Notes: generated by a model not told the origin, from the letters alone. Positions 53,884-62,626 are shown, numbered from the stretch's first letter. The stretch is DNA of 64,000 bases from Mongoliitalea daihaiensis (GCF_021596945.1 NZ_CP063779.1:1835592-1899591); one strand, 5' to 3'. Made by a program: numbers and translations.

Positions 53884-55527
53884 ATGTTAAGCAGAAAAAG
53901 AAAATTACCTATAGTCTTATTTTTTTTCTTAGCATTTCTTTGTTGCCATTACTCTGCATTTGCATCTCTTTCCAATCTTGATTCACTAATCAAGGCTATT
54001 GATAGTGCAATAGAAAATAAAGACTTTTTTACTAAACGAAAAGAAACAAAAATTGATAGTCTACATGCTGCTTTGGCAATATTTACTGATAAGAATAGAA
54101 AATACGAAGTTAATTCATTTCTTTTTAAAGAATTAGAGCACTACGACTTAAATCGTGCTCTAAATGTTGCGAAAGAAAAACGAAAACTTGCCTTACAGCT
54201 TGGTGACAAATACCATATTGAGCAATCCCAAATGAATGTCGCTGAAATGCTTGGTAAAATGGGGATGTATAAGGAGGCATTCGAAATTTTAGATACCATT
54301 GATGTTGCGATAATTGATAAAAATAACAAGCAGTATCTTTACCACATTTACCATTCTACTTATTCTCTTTTGTATCAAAGTTCTTTATCTGATGAAGAGA
54401 GACAAAAGTATATACGGTATGTTTATCAATATAAGGACTCCTTGTTACAAGTGCTTGATAAAAGTAAATTAAATTATCAGCTGGTTTATACCGCTCGTCT
54501 TTTGGATTATGGCCATTATGACTCTGCCTTGGAATACATATTAGGAGCATATCCAAATTATTTGGAACAAAAAGATAACTTTTCCTTTGATTATACATTG
54601 GCCTCAGTATATGAGGCTATGGGCAATACTAACTTACAAAAAGAATATCTGGCTAGGGCTGCATTGCAAGATTTAATGAAGCCAGTTAAAAGTTATATAG
54701 CCCTTCGTAAATTGGCTATTATTTTGTTTCAAGAAGGAGATGTAAGTCGCGCCTACACTTATATTAAATGTGCGATGGAAGATGCACATTTTGCAAAAGC
54801 TCGATTTCGTATGATTGAAATCTCAGAAACTTTACCCATCATTACCGCTGCATACGAGCAACAGGTGAATGCTGAAAAAAGAAATCTTCGTAAATTACTT
54901 TACTTTAGTTTGGTCTTAGTAGCATTTTTATTGTTGATTTCTTTTATTGTGTTACAACAAATAAGAAAATTAAAAAAGGCTGAAATAAAGTTAAAAAATA
55001 AGACTAGAGAAATTTCAATAATGAATGATCAACTCAAAAGTTTGAATGATCAACTTGCGGAGTCAGATCATGTAAAGGAAGTCTATATAGGTTATGTATT
55101 TGATATCTGCTCGTCATATATAAATAAGCTGGAAAACTTCAGACTAACAGTTCACAAAAAGTTACGTTCTCAAAAAATTAACGATGCTATTCTTTTCACA
55201 AGTTCAACTAAATTATTTTCCGATGAGCTTAAGGAATTCTATCAAAGTTTCGATGCTATATTCCTCGGGATTTTCCCAAATTTCATAGATGATTTTAATG
55301 CTTTGCTCAGGGATGATAAACGTATTTTTCCTAAAGGAAATGAGATACTTACTCCAGAGTTGAGGGTATTTGCTTTGATAAGACTTGGTATTAGTGATAG
55401 TGGTAAAATTGCTTTAATTCTTCACTATTCACCTCAGACAGTTTACAATTATAAACTAAAGTTGAAAAATAAAGCTAAATCATCCAAAGAAGATTTTTTC
55501 ACGAGCTTACAAAAGATTGGAAGGTGA
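53884..55527 (+). CDS. Membrane-bound TPR sensor/HTH regulator (DUF6377-like)
   Basis: The 547 residues comprise a signal/anchor (about 1-25), a TPR-like extracytoplasmic region (about 30-325), one transmembrane helix (about 335-357: LLYFSLVLVAFLLLISFIVL), a coiled coil (about 360-395) and a C-terminal domain. The latter ends with a LuxR-like helix-turn-helix (LGISDSGKIALILHYSPQTV, then YNYKLKLKNKAK). Such one-protein regulators often sit by Sus loci in Bacteroidota and presumably report on the imported nutrient. A TTG at 53848 could extend the frame; the ATG at 53884 places the signal sequence properly. Confidence 0.83.
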   Translation: MLSRKRKLPIVLFFFLAFLCCHYSAFASLSNLDSLIKAIDSAIENKDFFTKRKETKIDSLHAALAIFTDKNRKYEVNSFLFKELEHYDLNRALNVAKEKRKLALQLGDKYHIEQSQMNVAEMLGKMGMYKEAFEILDTIDVAIIDKNNKQYLYHIYHSTYSLLYQSSLSDEERQKYIRYVYQYKDSLLQVLDKSKLNYQLVYTARLLDYGHYDSALEYILGAYPNYLEQKDNFSFDYTLASVYEAMGNTNLQKEYLARAALQDLMKPVKSYIALRKLAIILFQEGDVSRAYTYIKCAMEDAHFAKARFRMIEISETLPIITAAYEQQVNAEKRNLRKLLYFSLVLVAFLLLISFIVLQQIRKLKKAEIKLKNKTREISIMNDQLKSLNDQLAESDHVKEVYIGYVFDICSSYINKLENFRLTVHKKLRSQKINDAILFTSSTKLFSDELKEFYQSFDAIFLGIFPNFIDDFNALLRDDKRIFPKGNEILTPELRVFALIRLGISDSGKIALILHYSPQTVYNYKLKLKNKAKSSKEDFFTSLQKIGR

Positions 55528-55567
55528 TTTTTGATGTTTTTTTCAATTAAAAAGTTCTAAGAAATAA

Positions 55568-56270
55568 TAATGGGTTTCCATTCTCCACCATTGATTCGAA
55601 AAATGACTTTGTCTGTTGCCGCTCCAGTGAAGAAGTTGGCTACTAGTTGAGCAGTAGTGCGAACACCTTCTACCAAAATTTTTGGAGCATGTACTTGGAT
55701 TTGGTAATCAGCAGCTCTTCCGGCAGGCTTATAGCGAGCCGCATACTCTGATCCATCAATTTCCAGAAATACATAGCCTTTAGGGGATCCATCCCTCATC
55801 GTAGAGGCGGGCGTACCATTTGCCAAGATCTTGCCGCTATACCAATCACCCGATGGAGTGCCTACATTGAAGTGGTGGTGGGCCTTGCTTCCATAAAAAC
55901 CATCTTCTTTACCGAAAAAAGTTTGTTTCATGTAATGGGCATTTCCATGATTGAAAGCATAGGTGGCAGGACCAAAAGCAGCGGTGAAGGATTCATCGCT
56001 AAATTCGTCGGATGTGACGTCAAAATTCATATCGTGATTGCCCATGACATGAAACCAAGGAATACCTACTTTTTCGATAATTTCTTTGTAAGCATTGAAA
56101 AAGTCCGGTCGGTCACCCACAATGTCTCCTAAAGAAGCCCCAAAACTAACATCGGTGATTCCTTCTACTTCAGATACAATACCTTTTCTAAAGTATTCTA
56201 ATTCATCCAAACTATAGGGCTGAGGGTCTCCAAATATCAAGGCAGTGAATTTCTCCGAAAAAGTGGTAGA
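55568..56270 (-). pseudogene. Truncated second copy of the 45419 metallophosphoesterase gene
   Basis: The DNA matches 45657-46612 nearly base for base (a few substitutions), except that 255 bases (46027-46281) are missing. The deletion lies at a TGGG microhomology and keeps frame (85 codons). It removes about residues 238-322, including the LLMHIPLF and SAHTH metal motifs. The copy lacks the signal peptide, the N-terminal domain and the end of the C-terminal domain. A 227-residue frame stays open, but an active enzyme is not expected. It points in the same direction as the parent, 9.9 kb away. Confidence 0.9.
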
Positions 56271-56449
56271 TAGGATGCAAATTTTTTTTGTATTTCAGCT
56301 TAGAGACGGAACGTATGCAGTTGGGAGTCTGCGTCCTTGATGGCCCAATCCTACCAGCCCCTTGTAGACTCAGTCTTGAATCAAAGGCTCCAAGCCAAAT
56401 CTGCGTCTGTTCGGACTGATCCCTGAACCAATTGGATTGAAAAATGGCA
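56271..56449. other. Unassigned sequence between pseudogene and decayed gene
   Basis: About 180 bases with higher GC content (near 56310-56420) than the neighbourhood. The right edge of the phosphoesterase homology is at 56270. I see no terminal inverted repeats or reading frame that would identify a mobile element, although this would be the place for a remnant. Confidence 0.3.
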
Positions 56450-56760
56450 TTACATTTTACTAATAGGAGGTTCTTCTTTGCCCAGTAACTCTGCAATAGA
56501 TGCTTCTAAATCAACTCTGAATTTCCCAATAAAACGATTTCCGAGGTACTCAAGAAATATTCAGGATAATACCATTCATAGAAACATCCATCATTGTGAA
56601 ACCTTTTGCACCAAAACTACTAAAGGCCCTTCTTGCTTTCAATTCAGTAGTTGGGTAGTTGATAATAACATGCGATATGGGAAGGAATTTAGATTATCGG
56701 GGTCAAAACTCGCAACGTTTTATATGAAATTTTTTTTGGATTTTTGTTTAAGGTACTGAA
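56450..56760 (-). pseudogene. Decayed 3' end of an unidentified gene
   Basis: Reading the minus strand, protein-like pieces follow in three frames: NVASFDPDNLNSFPYR, then IINYPTTELKARRAFSSFG and further to MMDVSMNG, then LEYLGNRFIGKFRVDLEA and ELLGKEEPPISKM before a stop at 56450-56452. At least two frameshifts are needed to join them. The pieces look like real coding sequence (charged/hydrophobic alternation, clean end), but I do not recognise the family. The 93-codon plus-strand frame across the same bases is taken to be a shadow. Confidence 0.5.
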
Positions 56761-56767
56761 AGTTGCA

Positions 56768-57892
56768 TTAGTCAAGCTCTTCCATCGTCACAACAGCAAC
56801 ATCCTTTCTCTGCACGTCTTTCAATGGTTCTACCATGGATTTGGGGTAAGTAAATCCTTCTTCTGTAAGTGGATATAACAATGGTGCAAGGTTGTTTACA
56901 GCCGCTTTGATTCCTTGCATGATGGCTCCCATGTTACCGGTTTGCTTGGATAATTTAGCTTCATTTTCGATTTCAAAGGGACCTGCAAAACCTTGTTGTT
57001 GCAATACTTCTACAAAAGCCCTCCAATCTAAATGATCCCCCAAGCCAAAGCCTGGCAAAGTTGCTTCATACTGATGCCGATCCCAAGGATTACTAGAGAT
57101 CGGCACACCTGCTTGAGCGGCCAATTCAGGATTAACTCGTTGCATGGCATACATGTTCCCCCAATAAGGATCAGAACTGTTCCTAGTAGATTTGACATGA
57201 ATTCGCTTGAGCCTTTGCATATCGGTATGTTTGATAACTTCAATGGGATCCGTATGCTGCCAGATATCGTGGGAAGGATCGTAGATTTCCCCGTGATTGT
57301 TGTAAGGGATTAATTCATACATCAATTTGCGGGCAGCTAATACGCCTGGTAAATTATTGTACGTCCCCCAATAACCAGACGACCTCCAGCCTTCCATAGG
57401 ACAGTTTTCATAAAGAATGGTGACCCCCAAGTCATCTGCGTAGCGAATGATGGGTTCAAATACCTTTTGGTACTCCAAGAGGTTCTTTTCAAAGCCATTT
57501 TCCTGAACCCCCAACTCATGGTTGTAGCCCACAAAAGTTCCAACTTTTACATCATTTTCGTCTCCTCCCAACAAATACGCTATCCGTATCAGGCGAAGTA
57601 GATGGTTTTGATTGTGGCGTCGCTGCACAGGATCTCCGCCGATTAGATTTTCGAAGGCGCCAATAGATAATCTTAAATTGGCAGCATTAAACTTCTCGAG
57701 GATTGCTTGTGCAGCAGGAGTATCAAAATTTAGGTAATCCAAATGAGTCGCTACAAAGTCATCCCTAGTCCCATCCTTTCGAAATACACATAAGTCCAAT
57801 CCTTGCACACCTGCTTCCTGTGCTTTAGTGACTGTTTGGTCTAACGAAAGTTGATCAAAAGTTGAACTCATGATCCAAATTTGATTGTGCAT
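56768..57892 (-). CDS. Sugar phosphate isomerase/epimerase-family TIM-barrel protein
   Basis: The 374 residues form an AP-endonuclease-2/xylose-isomerase-like barrel. Likely metal ligands are in LYENCPMEGW near residue 186 (Glu), EIYDPSHDIWQ near 230 (Asp, His), RIHVKSTRNSS near 255 (His) and FEIENEAKL near 320 (Glu). Members isomerise or epimerise sugars or inositols. A longer frame could begin at 58036, but that would run into the divergent gene's promoter, and MHNQIWIMSS at 57892 is a natural start. The sugar dehydrogenase-like gene is divergent from it. Confidence 0.8.
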   Translation of the reverse strand: MHNQIWIMSSTFDQLSLDQTVTKAQEAGVQGLDLCVFRKDGTRDDFVATHLDYLNFDTPAAQAILEKFNAANLRLSIGAFENLIGGDPVQRRHNQNHLLRLIRIAYLLGGDENDVKVGTFVGYNHELGVQENGFEKNLLEYQKVFEPIIRYADDLGVTILYENCPMEGWRSSGYWGTYNNLPGVLAARKLMYELIPYNNHGEIYDPSHDIWQHTDPIEVIKHTDMQRLKRIHVKSTRNSSDPYWGNMYAMQRVNPELAAQAGVPISSNPWDRHQYEATLPGFGLGDHLDWRAFVEVLQQQGFAGPFEIENEAKLSKQTGNMGAIMQGIKAAVNNLAPLLYPLTEEGFTYPKSMVEPLKDVQRKDVAVVTMEELD

Positions 57893-58038
57893 ATATATTC
57901 GATGGTTGATATTAAGCGAATTTACTTTCCTTCCAGCAAAATCAAAAGCCTCCGAAGTCAAAACCCTTCCATCCATCAGAACATTCGAACAAAATCCATT
58001 CAAAATCAGTATTTTTACATAAAATATGTTATTCAACT

Positions 58039-59193
58039 ATGAAAAAATCAAGAATACTAAGTTTACTGGTAGCAGGATTACTGGGTTTTTCTGCAGTCTC
58101 CTGTGCAGATAAAGACCCCTCCATTACAGCTGAAAAAGACCCTTTTGCAGTAAGTTCTGAAAAACTTGACTTCAAAATAGATACACTTTACACGGACTTC
58201 ATCAGCCCTTGGGGCATGACTTGGTTGCCAGATGGGAAAATGTTGGTAGTAGAACGTGCTGGCGAAATGCTGATCTTTGAAAATGATGTATTTACAGGAA
58301 ACAAGGTGAGCGGACTTCCTGCGGTGCGTGAAATCAATCAAGCGGGATTGCTGGATGTTACTTTACACCCAGACTATGCGTCCAATGGCTGGATTTATTT
58401 GGCATACGCGAGAACACAAGGAGATGGAGAAGTATTGGTGATCGGGCGTGGAAAACTATCCGGAACCAATTTCACCGATTATGAAGATATCTATGTCTGC
58501 GGTCCAGAATGGAAAGGCGGGAGACATTTCGGGTCTAGAATTGTATTTGACAATGATGGATACCTATTCTTCTCTAATGGAGACAAAGGATCCAGACCGA
58601 TGAATGCACAAGAATTGGACAATGACCATGGAAAAGTCCTTCGCTTACATGACGATGGAAGGATTCCTGCTGACAATCCGTTTGTGAATGAGCCTAATGC
58701 CAAAGGTGCTATCTGGAGTTATGGCAATAGGAATATTCAGGGAATGGTTTATGATAAAGCCAACAATAGGCTTTGGGCAGTAGAACATGGTCCTAAAGGT
58801 GGTGACGAGTTGAATTTGATCGAAAAAGGTAAAAACTATGGATGGCCGGTGATTTCCTACGGCATCAATTATGATGGCAGCATCTTGACTGAGCTTACAG
58901 AAAAAGAAGGCATGGAGCAGCCTGTGACCTATTGGGTTCCTTCCATTGCCACTTGTGGCATGGCCTTAGTTACTTCTGATAAATACCCTACTTGGAAAGG
59001 GAATCTTTTAGTTGCTGGATTGGCAGGAATGCAGGTAGCACGACTGGAGTTGGATGGTGCAAAAGTAACCCATGAAGAGACTTTATTGAAAGATATCGGA
59101 CGCGTACGTCAAGTATCCCAAAGCCCTGATGGTTATATTTACGCCTTGGTAGAAGCTACCGGCCTATTGGTGAAATTGATTCCTCAAAGCTGA
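58039..59193 (+). CDS. PQQ-dependent sugar dehydrogenase-like lipoprotein (glucose/sorbosone dehydrogenase family)
   Basis: The 384 residues carry a lipoprotein signal (SAVSC, Cys near residue 22) and a six-bladed propeller of the soluble glucose dehydrogenase type. Family blocks include SPWGMTWLPDGKMLVVER near 54, GLLDVTLHPDYASNGWIYLA near 105, HFGSRIVFDNDGYLFFSNGD near 165, YGNRNIQGMVYD near 233 and WAVEHGPKGGDELNLI near 250, where the catalytic His and calcium/PQQ ligands lie in known enzymes. It would oxidise a sugar or alcohol in the periplasm; many relatives have untested substrates. Confidence 0.85.
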   Translation: MKKSRILSLLVAGLLGFSAVSCADKDPSITAEKDPFAVSSEKLDFKIDTLYTDFISPWGMTWLPDGKMLVVERAGEMLIFENDVFTGNKVSGLPAVREINQAGLLDVTLHPDYASNGWIYLAYARTQGDGEVLVIGRGKLSGTNFTDYEDIYVCGPEWKGGRHFGSRIVFDNDGYLFFSNGDKGSRPMNAQELDNDHGKVLRLHDDGRIPADNPFVNEPNAKGAIWSYGNRNIQGMVYDKANNRLWAVEHGPKGGDELNLIEKGKNYGWPVISYGINYDGSILTELTEKEGMEQPVTYWVPSIATCGMALVTSDKYPTWKGNLLVAGLAGMQVARLELDGAKVTHEETLLKDIGRVRQVSQSPDGYIYALVEATGLLVKLIPQS

Positions 59194-59219
59194 TTGTAGT
59201 CTATCAATTCTATTTATGC

Positions 59220-59246
59220 AAAAGGAGGTCTATTGACCTCCTTTTA
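59220..59246. terminator. Bidirectional terminator after the sugar dehydrogenase gene
   Basis: AAAAGGAGGTC (59220-59230) and GACCTCCTTTT (59235-59245) form a perfect 11-bp stem with a TATT loop, between two convergent genes. Confidence 0.87.
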
Positions 59247-59274
59247 CTATTTGTACGGAATCCTAATATTGGTT

Positions 59275-61389
59275 TTAATTCTTCCCCGACTTCCCCTGCT
59301 CCTTCTGTAATTGCAGCAACTCTTCCTGCAAAAGTTTTAACTGCTGCTGCCACTCTTTCATTTTCTGCTCATTTTCCTTTTGCCAATTCTTTAACTGTTC
59401 TTGGAGTTCTTCTAAAGCAGGTTTATTTGATTCTTGCCACTCCTTAATTTTTTGCTGGTTTTCCTTCTGCTTAGCTAGTAGCTGTTTTTGAAGTTCTTCA
59501 AACGTTGTTTTGAAAGATTCTTGCTGCTCCTTAAACTTTTGTTCATTCTCCTTTTGTTTAGCTTTGAGCTGTTTTTGTATTTCTTCTAAAGAGGAGGTTC
59601 CAGGATCTTTAAAGTAAAAACTCAATCCATTCTGATTCATTTTCAGACTATCCGAAAATAGATTTTTAATCCCAAGAGAGTCAATAGTATAACTAAAATT
59701 ATGAGTCTCACGAATTTCTTTTCCATTGAAAAGACTATTCTTTTGGAAACTCTGGAAATCAAAAGTTTGTCTCTTACTTAGTGAGTCTACCTTGAAAAAA
59801 GGAAATACTACAACACTGTCTGCTTTTACTATTTTTGCATGTAGATTTTTTGAATCCCATACCAAGGTATCAGACAACCCATGAATTATGAAGCTTTGTA
59901 CCTTACGAGAGCTTTTGGTAGTATCACTTGGTGTGCCTAGAGTTCCTAACCCATTTAAAGTTGGAATAGAAATAGGCTTTAACGGCTTGATAGAAATCGG
60001 TTTAAGCTGCAAATCAGGTATGGGTTGAAAAGAAACCTGAGGTAATGAGGCAAAACCATTCAGGTTGGATAAACCAGATAAATCTATAGAGGGTATTAGG
60101 CTTACAGGCTCGAAAGAAACAATCGGCATATTACTGAAGTCAGGCCATTCAAAGGATAACATTTTGATAGGCATATCTGATGGATAATCCATTTCAATGT
60201 CGACTGTAGGCACTGCACCTGGTTCCCTAAGGTAGATAGTGAGCGTATCTGGAATTGGAGGAATAGTATCCCTTAGCTCAAGAAGCTCTGCAAATAGTTG
60301 TTTTACGCTAACTTCCTCGTTCAAATTTGAAGGCAGACTATTGACCGGTTGGTTCATCCCCAAGAGGAAAACGGAAATAATGATGGTTGTAATCATGGTA
60401 CATGTGGTTAAAGTAGTTGGTTGAGAAGGGGAACTGTGAACTCCCAGTAATTTTTTGATTCGTTCTAAGGTTGGATGTTTGGATTTGCTAGCAGCCAAAG
60501 CAAATTCAGGGACTGCGTGATGTTGCTGAAAGGCAGCCGCAGTGGCTAGACCATAGGCCAACTCTTTGGGAGCTACCCCATGGGCAATTGCCCACTCATC
60601 CGCGGCTAATTCCCGTTGTCGTCGGATTTCGGTAGTAATCCACCAACAGATCGGATGGAAAAAGAAGATATTTTCTGTCATTACCTGCAAGAAATTCCAT
60701 AGGTAATCTCTTCGCTTGATATGTGCGAGCTCATGCATCAGAATTGCTTCTAACTGACAAGGATTCATTTGTAAGAGTAGTGCTGCGGGAATAAGGATGA
60801 TGGGTTTCCATACCCCAAATGTTAAGGGGACACTAACAAACTTGCTACTGTAAATACCCACCAGAGAACTGAGTTTTGTAGTTTTCAAAACACGATCAAA
60901 AAGCTCTTGCCACTGCTCATCCAATTGCTCCACAGGCTTTTGACGTAGATTTCTGAGGCTACTCCAACCCATAAAGGTTCTTAACAAGAAAAGAATAAGA
61001 CCGAATATCCATCCTTTTACAATTAACAGAAGGTAAGGACTCATATACTTTTCTAAGTAGGTGATGGTATGAGTATTGGAAGGATTGTCAGCTTCCATAA
61101 ATGTGGAGCCCAAAACAGCTTCGGATGCAACTTTGGAAGTGAAACTTTCGATAGTCTTTTCAAAGGTCAAGTCAATATGCCAGGTAAAAGTGATGGCAGC
61201 AATCAAAGGAATCAATCCTAAACAAATCATACCAGCTATGTATTTCTTTGTCGCAGATAGATTTTTTCCAAAAAAGAGTAGTCCCCAAAAAAATAATCCC
61301 ACCACTGTGATTTGCCAAATGGAATGAATCAACATCCATCCAAAGGCCTCTTGAATTTGAGGAGCGATCAATCCAGTGTACAGTCCCAT
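59275..61389 (-). CDS. BlaR1/MecR1-type M56 metallopeptidase with a C-terminal coiled-coil repeat
   Basis: The membrane protease is expected to sense a signal and trigger cleavage of its partner repressor, encoded just upstream. The 704 residues start with four transmembrane helices; the zinc motif HELAH (H219, E220, H223) lies in the cytoplasmic loop, and RELAADEWAI near 265 supplies a further ligand. A last membrane helix near 325-345 is followed by a long Pro/Ser-rich extracytoplasmic stretch and three 29-residue coiled-coil repeats (about 605-691, pattern ELQ-QL-AKQKENEQK). No penicillin-binding sensor domain is present. The start overlaps the repressor's stop by one base. Confidence 0.88.
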   Translation of the reverse strand: MGLYTGLIAPQIQEAFGWMLIHSIWQITVVGLFFWGLLFFGKNLSATKKYIAGMICLGLIPLIAAITFTWHIDLTFEKTIESFTSKVASEAVLGSTFMEADNPSNTHTITYLEKYMSPYLLLIVKGWIFGLILFLLRTFMGWSSLRNLRQKPVEQLDEQWQELFDRVLKTTKLSSLVGIYSSKFVSVPLTFGVWKPIILIPAALLLQMNPCQLEAILMHELAHIKRRDYLWNFLQVMTENIFFFHPICWWITTEIRRQRELAADEWAIAHGVAPKELAYGLATAAAFQQHHAVPEFALAASKSKHPTLERIKKLLGVHSSPSQPTTLTTCTMITTIIISVFLLGMNQPVNSLPSNLNEEVSVKQLFAELLELRDTIPPIPDTLTIYLREPGAVPTVDIEMDYPSDMPIKMLSFEWPDFSNMPIVSFEPVSLIPSIDLSGLSNLNGFASLPQVSFQPIPDLQLKPISIKPLKPISIPTLNGLGTLGTPSDTTKSSRKVQSFIIHGLSDTLVWDSKNLHAKIVKADSVVVFPFFKVDSLSKRQTFDFQSFQKNSLFNGKEIRETHNFSYTIDSLGIKNLFSDSLKMNQNGLSFYFKDPGTSSLEEIQKQLKAKQKENEQKFKEQQESFKTTFEELQKQLLAKQKENQQKIKEWQESNKPALEELQEQLKNWQKENEQKMKEWQQQLKLLQEELLQLQKEQGKSGKN

Positions 61390-61763
61390 TAGTTCATTTT
61401 TTCCATGTGATCCAAAAACGCCCGAATCTCATCAATTTCTTCCTGAGTCGGTTTCCCTTGACCAAGTGCCTGTAATACTAAATCTTTGGAAGAACCTGCA
61501 AAAGCTGCAGAAACAAAACTCTTGATCAAGGTTTTCTGTGTATCTTCTTGCGCTACCGCAGGATAATAAATATGTGTACGATTGGCTTCATCCCGTCCCA
61601 ACATGCCTTTGCTATGCATAATTTGCATAATCTTTAGGGTAGTAGTGTAACCAGTCTCCTTGGTTTCAGCCAACTTTTCGTGGATTTCCCGAACAGTCGC
61701 TTTTCCCAATTGCCAGAGCAATGATAAAATTTCTAACTCAGCCTCAGTGGGTTTGCCTTCCAT
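61389..61763 (-). CDS. BlaI/MecI/CopY-family transcriptional repressor
   Basis: In 124 residues it has the winged-helix domain (PTEAELEILSLLWQLGKATV, then EIHEKLAETKETGYTTTLKI) with recognition helix around residues 38-52, and a helical dimerisation part toward the end. The family represses its own operon until the BlaR1-type partner cleaves it. The stop overlaps the metallopeptidase start by one base, so the two are translationally coupled. Two matching dyads lie in its promoter (61767-61814). Confidence 0.93.
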   Translation of the reverse strand: MEGKPTEAELEILSLLWQLGKATVREIHEKLAETKETGYTTTLKIMQIMHSKGMLGRDEANRTHIYYPAVAQEDTQKTLIKSFVSAAFAGSSKDLVLQALGQGKPTQEEIDEIRAFLDHMEKMN

Positions 61764-61766
61764 AGT

Positions 61767-61814
61767 TCTACGATTTTATTCGTACAAATATATACGATAA
61801 AAATCGTAGACAAA
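61767..61814 (-). promoter_or_regulatory. blaI promoter with two interleaved operator dyads
   Basis: On the minus strand the order is: TTTG (plus 61811-61814), an 18-base spacer, TATATTTG (plus 61785-61792), then the second operator. The spacer contains the dyad TACGATTTTTATCGTA (plus 61793-61808), and downstream of the -7 box lies TACGAATAAAATCGTA (plus 61769-61784). Each is a TACGA-N6-TCGTA dyad fit for one repressor dimer; bound repressor would cover both core promoter boxes. Confidence 0.82.
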
Positions 61815-61854
61815 ATTTTTTTAGAATTTTTTACTTTAATTGTTAGCTTGCATC

Positions 61855-62622
61855 ATGTGTTTAATAACCTTTAATTGGGACAATCACCCAACATACAAAC
61901 TAATTTTAGTGGCCAATAGAGATGAGTTTTTCGACAGGCCATCTCAGGAAATCCATCCATGGGAAGAAGGTTTTTACGGTGGAAAAGACCTCCGCGCAGG
62001 CGGTACTTGGCTTGCTATGCATCCCAATGGCAGATTTGCATTCCTGACCAATTATCGGGATATGCGGAATATCAAACCCGATAGCAAAAGCCGTGGAGAA
62101 TTGGTGCAAAACTATCTCAATTCATCCATTCCTCCAGTCGACTATCTTCAATACTTGGAGTCTCAAGGGGATGATTTTGAAGGGTTCAACTTGATCGTAG
62201 GTGACCCGTCCGGTGCTTATTACCTGTCGAACTATAATCAAGGGATACATTTATTAACACCGGGCCTGTATGGGTTAAGCAATGCCTTACTGGAAACCCC
62301 TTGGCCCAAGCTTACCTTAGCTAAAGAAGGTTTGAAAAAACTGATTGCATCAGAAAATTTCGATCCAATTTCCATGATGCCAATACTTCACTCTAGAGTA
62401 GTTGCTCCGGACGAAGAGTTGCCCGAGACTGGTTTAGGCTTGGCAAGAGAGCGATTGATGAGCTGCCAGTTTATTCATGCTGAAGGGATTTACGGAACAG
62501 TTAACACTACTGTCTTGTTATGGAAGCATACAGGGGAGGTAACCATGGTGGAGAGGACATTTGATCAATTAAAAAATACCCACTCAGATACTAGCCTTCA
62601 ATTTGATGTAATAAAAAACTGA
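61855..62622 (+). CDS. TANGO2/NRDE-family protein
   Basis: A 255-residue protein. It begins MCLITFNWDNHP, with Cys at position 2 as in the NTN-hydrolase-like family, and has the name-giving NRDE motif in VANRDEFFDRPS near residue 23. Further blocks are GGKDLRAGGTWLAM and FAFLTNYRD. Animal members are linked to heme or lipid trafficking; the bacterial role is unknown. A TTG at 61840 would extend the protein, but MCLI at 61855 is the family start. The ypdA gene follows four bases after the stop. Confidence 0.9.
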   Translation: MCLITFNWDNHPTYKLILVANRDEFFDRPSQEIHPWEEGFYGGKDLRAGGTWLAMHPNGRFAFLTNYRDMRNIKPDSKSRGELVQNYLNSSIPPVDYLQYLESQGDDFEGFNLIVGDPSGAYYLSNYNQGIHLLTPGLYGLSNALLETPWPKLTLAKEGLKKLIASENFDPISMMPILHSRVVAPDEELPETGLGLARERLMSCQFIHAEGIYGTVNTTVLLWKHTGEVTMVERTFDQLKNTHSDTSLQFDVIKN

Positions 62623-62626
62623 GGTC

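Noticed and set aside
47422-55527. Integrative element carrying the second Sus locus
   Set aside because: No integrase, relaxase, transposase or attachment site was found; only the flanking gene duplication and AT-rich composition are visible.
56478-56759. 93-codon plus-strand open frame
   Set aside because: Composition does not look like a folded protein, and the minus strand carries better protein-like pieces with a stop.
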